From Chloroflexota bacterium (GTDB lineage Bacteria > Chloroflexota > Anaerolineae > Anaerolineales > Villigracilaceae), in NCBI GenBank assembly GCA_016191895.1, contig JACPVD010000208.1, forward strand, positions 1-6,780: 6,780 nucleotides of DNA, written 5' to 3'. The stretch's first letter is position 1. Every line of letters starts with the position of its first letter. The position numbers and the translations under genes are program-made. Below the pieces are notes generated by a model that searched no databases, was not told the DNA's origin, and saw nothing but the letters and a program-made list of their open reading frames with translations. Shown one piece after another: positions 1 to 5,557 of this stretch.

Positions 1-864
1 ATCCGCAACCTCAATGCCTATGGAAGTATCATGGCGCCCGGCGCCAGCCGCGCCCTCTGGCTCGCCAACTACGACCAGACCTTCATCTACCCGCCGACAT
101 TGCTCACAAAAGAATCCTTCTTCGCCCTCGGCTGGGATCACATTATCAAAGATCGAGTATGGGCGCTGAACAACAACCTCCAAAGCGGATTCGCCGCGCA
201 TGGCGGGATTATTTTATTTCCATTCATCGTCGCGGGCATTATCTATTATCGCAAGGACGGGCGAGTCAAACTCGCAAGCCTTGCATGGCTGGTTTTATTT
301 TTTGTCATGACCGTCCTCTTTCCGTTTGCCGGCGCGCGCGGCGCGTTCTTCCATGCCGGCGCGGCCCTGCAACCCATGTGGTGGGTTCTCGCGCCGTTGG
401 GTCTTGAGGAGATTCTGCTATCGCTGAGAAGGCGCAACATTGGCAACGACCAGAATCGGGTCGTATTTCGAAGCGCCCTCGTCATGGTCGCGATCATGCT
501 CACAGCCTATGTCGTCTACCTGCGTTTGTTCACGCTGGGGTGGGGCGAAGGCGAAGACGCCGATTATCCCGTCATCGAACAATTTCTGGTCGAGAACGGG
601 ATCGACAACAGCGATATCATGATCGTCCGCAACGCGCCCGGTTATTATCTTGCGACAGGCCGCTCCGCGATTTCGATTCCATATGGCGGCACGGGCGCCA
701 TTCTCGAAGCCGCGAATCAATTCGACGCCGAATACCTTGTGCTCGAACCCGAAGCCGTGCTCGACCCGCTCAAAAATTTATTTACGAATCCCGAAGACAA
801 CGATCACTTCATCTATCTCGGTGAACTCGATGGCGCTCGCATCTACAAACTCCAACTCGAATGA
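1..864 (+). CDS. C-terminal part of a GT-C-like (GT39-type) polytopic membrane protein, truncated by window start
   Basis: The reading frame is open from base 1 and ends at TGA 862-864, giving 287 visible residues. The true start lies upstream; the first ATG, at 31, is internal. The visible part has about three to four hydrophobic segments: roughly residues 67-84, 91-112, an amphipathic stretch near 118-140 and a clear helix near 158-177. A soluble tail of about 110 residues follows (alpha/beta-like, with a YLVLEP strand near 245-250). The segment GARGAFFHAGAALQP (residues 111-125) sits between helices, where GT-C transferases often carry a conserved loop. This layout fits the C-terminal half of integral membrane glycosyltransferases related to GT39/ArnT, which move a sugar from a polyprenyl-phosphate donor to an acceptor outside the membrane. 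The catalytic N-terminal loop is not in the window, so the enzyme class is inferred from architecture and from the similar gene immediately downstream. Substrate and acceptor are unknown. Confidence 0.62.
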   Translation: MRNLNAYGSIMAPGASRALWLANYDQTFIYPPTLLTKESFFALGWDHIIKDRVWALNNNLQSGFAAHGGIILFPFIVAGIIYYRKDGRVKLASLAWLVLFFVMTVLFPFAGARGAFFHAGAALQPMWWVLAPLGLEEILLSLRRRNIGNDQNRVVFRSALVMVAIMLTAYVVYLRLFTLGWGEGEDADYPVIEQFLVENGIDNSDIMIVRNAPGYYLATGRSAISIPYGGTGAILEAANQFDAEYLVLEPEAVLDPLKNLFTNPEDNDHFIYLGELDGARIYKLQLE

Positions 865-2323
865 TCTTTCACGCCGCGACCTTTTCATCGTCGCCGGCGC
901 GGTCGTCTTGATCGCGCTGATCTATTTGCTTGCGAGTCGTTTCACCTGCGCCATCGGCTTTCCCCTCGACGACTCATGGATTCATCAAACCTACGCCCGT
1001 AACCTTGCCTTGCGCGGCGAGTGGGCATTTCGTCCCGGCATTCCATCGGCCGGCTCCACCGCGCCGCTTTGGTCTGCGCTCCTCGCCATCGGCTTTATCC
1101 TCCGCCTCTCGCCCTACATCTGGACATACCTTCTCGGCGCGATCATCCTCTTTGCAATGGCCGTCCTTGCCGAATGGGCTGTGCGCAATCTCGTTGAAAG
1201 TTATCGTCCGCGTTTTCCCTGGGTCGGAATTTTCTTCGCGTTTGAATGGCATTTCGCATGGGCCGCGATGTCTGGCATGGAGACGTTACTGCATGGCCTG
1301 ACCGTCACGACCGTTTTGATGTTGTTGATGACGAACACCCGCCGCCACCTCACCCTCGGCCTGCTCACCGGTCTGTCAATCTGGGTCCGCCCCGACGGCT
1401 TGACCCTGCTCCCCCCCGCCCTGTTGTTGATTCTGATCAATGAGCCTGATTCACGCTCGCGCTTCACCGCCATTGGGCATTACCTTATGGGTTTCGGCGC
1501 CCTCTTCATTCCGTATCTTTTTTTCAACCTTGCCATCGGCGAAACGCCCATGCCAAATACGTTTTATGCCAAGCAGGCCGAATATGCTTCGTGGCAAAAA
1601 CTGCCCATCTTCACGCGGCTGGGTCAAATGTCTTTGCAGTTGCTTGTCGGCCCGGGGCTGGTGTTGATACCCGGCGTGATCGGCTGGCTGGCAAAGTCCA
1701 TCAAACAAAAAATGTGGGGGAGCCTGCTTGCGCTTATCTGGTGCGGCGGATATTTGTTCCTTTATATTTCCCGCCTCCCGGTCTACCAGCATGGGCGTTA
1801 CATCATGCCCGCCATGCCGGTCTTCTTTTTATTCGGCCTGTTGGCTTTCGCAGAGTTTGATAAAAGTAAATTGTTCACCCGTCATCATTGGGTCGGGCAA
1901 TTGGTATGGCGCGCCAGTATCGGCATGCTGGCGTTTGCCTTTATTTTTCTCGGCGCAAACTCCTATGCGCGGGATGTGGCCGTGATCGAAAGCGAGATGG
2001 TCGTCACCGCAAAATGGGTCGCCGCCAACCTCCCGCCCGATGCGCTCATCGCCGCGCACGACATCGGCGCGTTGGGTTACTTCGATCATCACAACCTGAT
2101 CGACCTTGCCGGGTTGATCTCTCCCGAAGTGATTCCCTTCATTCGCGATGAGCCGCAACTTACTCTCTACTTAAATCAAAAAGGCGCCGATTACCTGATC
2201 GCCTTTCCCGATTTTTACCCTTTGCTTGCCGGCAACGCCGAAATCGTCTTTAAGACAAACAGCCTCATCACCCAAACTTTCGATGAGGAGAATATGACAG
2301 TCTATCTCTGGAAAACCCCTTAA
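830..2323 (+). CDS. GT-C-like polytopic membrane protein, probable polyprenyl-phosphate-sugar glycosyltransferase
   Basis: This is a 497-residue protein beginning at ATG 830, which overlaps the preceding gene by 35 bases. The frame stays open upstream to 650, but residues from there look like a Ser/Pro/Thr/Arg-rich shadow of the previous gene. No other ATG precedes the first helix, so 830 is the best start. Residues 17-36 form the first membrane helix. The loop after it carries FPLDDSWIHQTYARNLA (44-60), whose acidic pair D47/D48 occupies the place of the catalytic acidic motif of GT-C transferases. Further hydrophobic segments lie near 79-93, 98-116, 132-147, 153-168, 174-204, 216-235, 268-286, 297-314, 326-341 and 360-377. 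SGMET (148-152) and HGRYIMPAMP (321-330) resemble conserved loop positions of this group. Residues 380-497 form a soluble tail. It probably acts at the outer face of the membrane; donor and acceptor cannot be told. The ribosome binding site is weak, suggesting coupling to the upstream gene. Confidence 0.68.
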   Translation: MALASTNSNSNDLSRRDLFIVAGAVVLIALIYLLASRFTCAIGFPLDDSWIHQTYARNLALRGEWAFRPGIPSAGSTAPLWSALLAIGFILRLSPYIWTYLLGAIILFAMAVLAEWAVRNLVESYRPRFPWVGIFFAFEWHFAWAAMSGMETLLHGLTVTTVLMLLMTNTRRHLTLGLLTGLSIWVRPDGLTLLPPALLLILINEPDSRSRFTAIGHYLMGFGALFIPYLFFNLAIGETPMPNTFYAKQAEYASWQKLPIFTRLGQMSLQLLVGPGLVLIPGVIGWLAKSIKQKMWGSLLALIWCGGYLFLYISRLPVYQHGRYIMPAMPVFFLFGLLAFAEFDKSKLFTRHHWVGQLVWRASIGMLAFAFIFLGANSYARDVAVIESEMVVTAKWVAANLPPDALIAAHDIGALGYFDHHNLIDLAGLISPEVIPFIRDEPQLTLYLNQKGADYLIAFPDFYPLLAGNAEIVFKTNSLITQTFDEENMTVYLWKTP

Positions 2324-2339
2324 TGGGTTAAAATACCCA
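2324..2339. repeat. Short inverted repeat just after the membrane-protein gene
   Basis: TGGGT (2324-2328) and ACCCA (2335-2339) flank a 6-base A/T core, starting right after the TAA stop at 2321-2323. The core contains TAAAAT (2329-2334), a 5/6 match to a -10 box, but there is no convincing -35 box 16-18 bases upstream. There is no T-tract after the repeat, so it is a poor intrinsic terminator. It could be an operator, a weak promoter element or chance. The rest of the 104-base gap up to 2427 shows nothing clear. Confidence 0.25.
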
Positions 2340-2427
2340 GGTACCGCGCAAACCCCGCCGCATCGCCTTGTGTTGTGTTCGACGGTTCGGGATTGCTCAT
2401 ACCAGAAAAAGAAAGATTTGACTTGGG

Positions 2428-3129
2428 ATGAATCAAATTACCCTCTTGATCGTCGACGACCATCCATTATTTCGCCAGGGTGTGGTGGACGCCTTGTCGC
2501 TCGAACCCGATATGCGAATCGTCGCCCAATCTGCCACTGGTGACGACGCGCTGGAGATGATCCGCACAAAAAAACCGACCATTGCCGTAATGGATGTCAA
2601 CCTGCCCGGAAAGAACGGCCAGCAGATCACGCATCAAGTGACCCAGGACAGATTGCCCACGCGCATCATCCTCATGACCGGCTATGATGACGTGGAGCAG
2701 GCCATTCACGCCGCCCTTGCCGGCGCGCACGGTTATTGTTCGAAGGACATCCAGCCGCAAAGCCTGTCCCGCATTATCCGCGAAGTGGCCGAAGGCAAAT
2801 ATGTTTTCGATAACAACGTATTCTCCCGGCGCGAACTGGAGTTGTGGGTGGAGGATAGAATAGAAGGGGCGCGCCGTTCCTATAGCGAACCCGGCACCCC
2901 GTTCCACCCCCTGTCTGATCGCGAAATGGAAGTCCTCGCCTGTGTTGTGCGCGGCATGAGCAACAAGGAAATTGCGGCCATGCTGGGCATCAGCCACCAG
3001 ACGGTTAAGAATCATGTGACCGCGATTCTGCGCAAATTCGGCGTGGAAGATCGCACGCAGGCGGTTGTGTACGCGTTGAAACGCGGCTGGGTTACATTAA
3101 AAGACAACGGTATTCATACTCAGGAGTGA
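2428..3129 (+). CDS. NarL/FixJ-family response regulator (receiver plus LuxR-type HTH)
   Basis: This 233-residue protein is probably a transcription factor activated by phosphorylation, with the kinase encoded just downstream as its likely partner. Residues 1-123 form a receiver domain with the acidic pocket D10/D11 (LLIVDDHPLFRQG), the phospho-acceptor D56 in VMDVNLPGKNG, the switch T84 in ILMTGYDD and the conserved K106 in YCSKD. All key residues are present. Residues about 160-223 form a LuxR-type helix-turn-helix, with PLSDREMEVL at its start and the recognition region NKEIAAMLGISHQTVKNHV (179-197). The linker between the domains is about 35 residues and charged (RRELELWVEDRIEGARR). The start places the first beta strand at residue 4, as usual in the family; the ribosome binding site before it is weak. 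The stop lies 4 bases before the kinase gene, so the two are co-transcribed. The domain order and pairing resemble DegU/DegS, LiaR/LiaS and NarL/NarX; the target genes are not known, but the pilus genes downstream are candidates. Confidence 0.93.
   Translation: MNQITLLIVDDHPLFRQGVVDALSLEPDMRIVAQSATGDDALEMIRTKKPTIAVMDVNLPGKNGQQITHQVTQDRLPTRIILMTGYDDVEQAIHAALAGAHGYCSKDIQPQSLSRIIREVAEGKYVFDNNVFSRRELELWVEDRIEGARRSYSEPGTPFHPLSDREMEVLACVVRGMSNKEIAAMLGISHQTVKNHVTAILRKFGVEDRTQAVVYALKRGWVTLKDNGIHTQE
3121..3126 (+). promoter_or_regulatory. Ribosome binding site for the histidine kinase, inside the regulator gene
   Basis: CAGGAG (3121-3126) lies 7 bases before the kinase ATG at 3134 and overlaps the last codons of the response regulator, whose stop is at 3127-3129. 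It supports the chosen start of the kinase and suggests translational coupling of the pair. Confidence 0.7.
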
Positions 3130-3133
3130 TTGT

Positions 3134-4147
3134 ATGAGCGACGGCACAAGCATGGATTATCAGGCTGAATTGGATGAAACCCAGCGCGCCTTGCGCGAGG
3201 TGAAACTGATGATCGAACAAAGCCAGGGCGAGCTTTCCAAGATCACCCAGCGAAATGCGGCCATTACCCTGCATCTTCAACAATTGCAAAAACAATCCAC
3301 CACGGTCGATGAACTTAAAATGTCCTACGATTCCGCGTTGGATGTTCAACAGCGCCTCTTCGTCATGCGCGGCCAGTTGGAAAAACTTCAAAACGACACC
3401 GTTCATCTTGAGAAGTATAAAACGGCGCTGGAAAAACTGGTCGCCGGGGGCGGGGGAGGCAACTCTGCAGGTTCGGCCGCGCCCGCTTCGACTATCAAGA
3501 GTCAAATGGCCGGGATCGAAATGATCGTCAATGCGCAGGAGTCGGAACGCCAGCGCCTGTCGCGCCAGATGCACGACGGCCCAGCCCAGGCATTATCCAA
3601 TTTCATTCTCCAGACCGAAATTGCCATGCGCCTTCTGGATGTGGATCCCGTGCAGGCAAAAGACGAGTTGGGTAATTTGAAAACATCGGCCATGGGCACC
3701 TTCCAGAAAGTCCGCGGTTTCATTTTTGAGTTGCGCCCGATGATGCTCGACGATCTGGGGTTGATTCCGACCTTGCGAAAATACGTGGAGGCCTTCAAGG
3801 AGCAGACCGGGCTGGAGGTAAGCGTCACGGTTGCCGGCGCGGAACGCCGCCTCGAATCCTACCTGGAAGTGATGATCTTTCGCGCGGTTCAGGAATTGCT
3901 GGGCAATGCTTCCCGTCACAGCCAGGCGACCTTGATCAAGATTCAAGTCGACCTTGGAAATGACTTTATCCGGGTTAGCGTCGATGATAATGGCAAGGGA
4001 TTTTCGCCCGAAATCCTCAAGGAATCCACCAATTTGGGCTTGAAACTCATTCGCGAACGCGCTGAAATGCTGGGCGGCAATTTTGAAGTGGATAGTTCCA
4101 CAGGCTCGGGCGCGCGTATAACCTTTTCTGTTCCCGCCAAAGTATAG
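3134..4147 (+). CDS. Cytoplasmic HisKA_3-type histidine kinase with N-terminal coiled coil (DegS/NarL-partner type)
   Basis: This is a 337-residue sensor kinase. It should autophosphorylate on histidine and pass the phosphate to the response regulator encoded 4 bases upstream. Residues about 8-103 are charged, Gln/Glu/Leu-rich and likely a long coiled coil. A flexible glycine/serine/alanine hinge follows (about 104-120, VAGGGGGNSAGSAA). The dimerisation/phospho-acceptor domain carries QESERQRLSRQMHDGPAQAL (135-154) with H147 followed by D148, as in DegS, and the second helix motif RPMMLDDLGL (201-210). The HATPase domain shows the N box QELLGNASRH (E254, N258), the G1 box DDNGKGF (284-290) and the G2 region GLKLIRERAEMLGG (302-315). 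No transmembrane helix, signal peptide, PAS or GAF domain is visible, so the input must be cytoplasmic, perhaps a partner bound by the coiled coil. The HDGPAQ signature is closest to DegS, which is also soluble with an N-terminal helical sensor; orthology to DegS is not shown, so no symbol is given. Confidence 0.93.
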   Translation: MSDGTSMDYQAELDETQRALREVKLMIEQSQGELSKITQRNAAITLHLQQLQKQSTTVDELKMSYDSALDVQQRLFVMRGQLEKLQNDTVHLEKYKTALEKLVAGGGGGNSAGSAAPASTIKSQMAGIEMIVNAQESERQRLSRQMHDGPAQALSNFILQTEIAMRLLDVDPVQAKDELGNLKTSAMGTFQKVRGFIFELRPMMLDDLGLIPTLRKYVEAFKEQTGLEVSVTVAGAERRLESYLEVMIFRAVQELLGNASRHSQATLIKIQVDLGNDFIRVSVDDNGKGFSPEILKESTNLGLKLIRERAEMLGGNFEVDSSTGSGARITFSVPAKV

Positions 4148-4167
4148 CGTTTGGGTATCGTTCGGCT

Positions 4168-4190
4168 GTATGAAGTCCGGCCTGTCATAC
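4168..4190. terminator. Weak hairpin downstream of the kinase gene, possible terminator
   Basis: GTATGA (4168-4173) pairs perfectly with TCATAC (4185-4190). The inner bases AG (4174-4175) can pair with CT (4182-4183) if G4184 bulges, leaving a 6-base loop. It lies 20 bases after the kinase stop TAG (4145-4147). The nearest T-rich tract (TGTTTGTTTTT, about 4202-4212) is over 10 bases further on, so this is at best a weak or non-canonical terminator. Confidence 0.25.
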
Positions 4191-4242
4191 TCGATCGGGC
4201 ATGTTTGTTTTTCAACGGGCTGGCGGGTCTTGTTCACGGATA

Positions 4243-4282
4243 GGTTGAAGCATGGTTCGATCGATTCGGTAAGAATTCAACC
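4243..4282. repeat. Inverted repeat GGTTGAA...TTCAACC upstream of cpaB
   Basis: GGTTGAA (4243-4249) and TTCAACC (4276-4282) are perfect 7-base complements 26 bases apart. Between them lies the 8-base palindrome TCGATCGA (4257-4264). An alternative pairing ATGGTT (4252-4257) with AACCAT (4279-4284) is also possible. The repeat lies about 60 bases upstream of the TATAAT box, a position suited to an upstream regulator-binding site or a looping operator. It shares the TCAAC/GTTGA core with the palindrome before cpaE. Confidence 0.35.
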
Positions 4283-4342
4283 ATCTCACAATGTTGCAAG
4301 GAATTGCGATGGTTCTCGGTCATGCTTTTGTGATTTTTCTTG

Positions 4343-4348
4343 TATAAT
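4343..4348 (+). promoter_or_regulatory. Candidate -10 box (TATAAT) for cpaB
   Basis: A perfect TATAAT stands 52 bases before the cpaB start, in an AT-rich stretch unlike the surrounding coding sequence. The bases 16-18 upstream (near 4319-4326, GTCATGCT) do not match TTGACA, so the promoter is either activator-dependent or read by a factor other than the housekeeping sigma factor. Transcription would start near 4355, leaving a leader of about 45 bases. Confidence 0.5.
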
Positions 4349-4387
4349 GGGTATGTTAGTCATTACTCTATTTCCACTATTGTGAAA

Positions 4388-4394
4388 AGAGGAG
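4388..4394 (+). promoter_or_regulatory. Strong ribosome binding site for cpaB
   Basis: AGAGGAG (4388-4394) lies 6 bases before ATG 4401. It is the strongest ribosome binding site in the window and fixes the cpaB start. Confidence 0.75.
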
Positions 4395-4400
4395 AATATT

Positions 4401-5450
4401 ATGCGTCGCGGACGAACCCTGATCTTTGTATTTCTAATCCTCATCATTGGTCTGGCAGTTGCCTTTGTGGCGCTCCGCCCGATCTTGTTCCCATCCACCG
4501 TCACTCCCCCAGCGCCGACCACCGTTGATGTTTATATCGCCATGCAGCCCATTCCCCAGGGTGGGGAGATAAAAGCGGAGTCGCTGACCACCATCAAAAT
4601 TGCCCCGGAAAATCTCGTTGGGGTGATGTTTACCCCGGAGGAACAATCCCTGCTTTTGGGACAGGTGGCTAAATTTCCGATTGATCAGGGAGTTGTCATT
4701 ACAGAGTCCATGGTTGGCAGTACCTCAGTTCAAGGGTCGGGCCCTGTGTGGGGTTCGCTGATCCCCGCCGGCATGACGGCAATTTCCATCCCCATGACAG
4801 TCAACGAGCCCATTAATTTGCAGGATTCCCGTTACGAGTCCGTGAATTTTGTCGGTTATGGCGTGAGCGACGGCGCGCATGTTAATATCAATGCATGTCT
4901 GTGGTTTGTAGATATCGACCCCGCCTTTCAGACGATTTTGCCAAATCAGACTGCGATCTTGACCGGCACAGGATTTGGCGGGGAGGAAAATCCCATCCCG
5001 ATTTTGTCGCTTGGCGTGACGGCGGGCGGGGGGGCGCAAGGCCGACTCGAACTTGACCCATCGCTTCAACAGCCTTACTACCTTCTTCCGTCTGAACCTC
5101 AGCGTCCGCGCATGGTATGCCAGACAATAGCGCAGAATGTGGTTGTATTGCATACCGGGCTTTTCCCGCTCGATCCCAATGCGGCTCTCTCGCCGCTTCC
5201 CCCGCCGAACCCGGATGGCACCGCCGCGGCGCCTGTCTACCCGACGATTGTCACTTTGATTGTTTCTCCGCAGGACGCCGTAACGCTTACCTATGTGATG
5301 CGCACATCCGGGTCGCTTTCCCTCACCTTGCGAAATCCGACCGATGAACTTCGCCAGGCTACCGAGGCATCCACCCTGCAATTCCTGTTGAGCCAGTACA
5401 ACATACCGGTTCCGGCAAAACTGCCTTACTCGCTCAACCCCAGCCCGTAA
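4401..5450 (+). CDS. cpaB: Flp/Tad pilus assembly protein CpaB/RcpC-like (SAF domain)
   Basis: This is a 349-residue membrane-anchored protein of the Flp/Tad pilus machine. Residues 1-5 are basic (MRRGR) and 6-29 form one hydrophobic helix, an uncleaved anchor or signal sequence that places the rest outside the membrane. After a Pro/Thr spacer (30-41), residues about 42-105 match a SAF domain: VDVYIAMQPIPQGGEIKAE (42-60), then an FPIDQGVVITESMV end (92-105). PAGMTAISIPMTVNE (122-136) and the DGAHVNIN segment (157-164) correspond to the body of RcpC/CpaB proteins, as does the late segment VTLIVSPQDAVTLTYVM...LSLTLRNP (284-312). In other bacteria CpaB homologues are needed for pilus secretion or assembly. 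Two cysteines (C166, C240) could form a disulfide outside the cell. A proline-rich loop (about 256-280) interrupts the C-terminal half. It is preceded by its own promoter candidate and followed after 107 bases by cpaE. The family match is by motif and by the adjacent cpaE; the overall sequence is divergent. Confidence 0.82.
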   Translation: MRRGRTLIFVFLILIIGLAVAFVALRPILFPSTVTPPAPTTVDVYIAMQPIPQGGEIKAESLTTIKIAPENLVGVMFTPEEQSLLLGQVAKFPIDQGVVITESMVGSTSVQGSGPVWGSLIPAGMTAISIPMTVNEPINLQDSRYESVNFVGYGVSDGAHVNINACLWFVDIDPAFQTILPNQTAILTGTGFGGEENPIPILSLGVTAGGGAQGRLELDPSLQQPYYLLPSEPQRPRMVCQTIAQNVVVLHTGLFPLDPNAALSPLPPPNPDGTAAAPVYPTIVTLIVSPQDAVTLTYVMRTSGSLSLTLRNPTDELRQATEASTLQFLLSQYNIPVPAKLPYSLNPSP

Positions 5451-5497
5451 TCTGGTGTTGAGCGTTATCTTATGTCCGCCGACCATGGTTGCTCTTG

Positions 5498-5510
5498 GTC
5501 AACGGTTGAC
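5498..5510. promoter_or_regulatory. Perfect 13-base palindrome overlapping the cpaE -35 box, candidate operator
   Basis: GTCAAC (5498-5503), a central G (5504) and GTTGAC (5505-5510) form an exact inverted repeat. With a single central base it cannot fold as an RNA hairpin, so it is better read as a binding site for a dimeric DNA-binding protein. Its right arm covers five of the six bases of the TTGACA box, so a bound protein would probably block RNA polymerase. Confidence 0.45.
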
Positions 5511-5533
5511 AAGGAAGAAATCGATTCTACACT
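5506..5533 (+). promoter_or_regulatory. Candidate sigma-70-type promoter for cpaE
   Basis: A perfect TTGACA (5506-5511) and TACACT (5528-5533, 4/6 match to TATAAT) are separated by 16 bases. Transcription would start near 5540, some 18 bases before the ATG at 5558. The gap of 107 bases after cpaB leaves room for this internal promoter, so cpaE may be controlled separately or read through from cpaB as well. Confidence 0.5.
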
Positions 5534-5557
5534 TCAGGCACCTACGAAAGTATTGAT

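Noticed and set aside
650..829. Upstream extension of the second membrane-protein frame to an ATG at 650
   Set aside because: It lies fully inside the end of the preceding gene in another frame, and its residues are Ser/Pro/Thr/Arg-rich with no family resemblance. ATG 830 precedes the first membrane helix directly.
2324..2339. Intrinsic terminator after the second membrane-protein gene
   Set aside because: The stem is only 5 bases and no T-tract follows; kept only as a short inverted repeat.
2368..2403. Possible promoter TTGTGT...CATACC before the response regulator
   Set aside because: Both boxes match poorly and the spacing is off. The true start of transcription here cannot be told from sequence.
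2467..3015. 182-residue minus-strand open frame opposite the response regulator
   Set aside because: It is the complement of conserved receiver and HTH codons, with no domain pattern of its own.
3593..4237. 214-residue minus-strand open frame opposite the kinase
   Set aside because: It is antisense to the conserved kinase core, and its composition matches a shadow frame.
4170..4385. 71-residue plus-strand open frame in the gap before cpaB
   Set aside because: No ribosome binding site and no family pattern. It runs through the TATAAT box and the inverted repeats.
4725..5486. 253-residue minus-strand open frame opposite cpaB
   Set aside because: Arg-rich, no recognisable motif and no ribosome binding site noted. 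It is the complement shadow of a well-supported gene.
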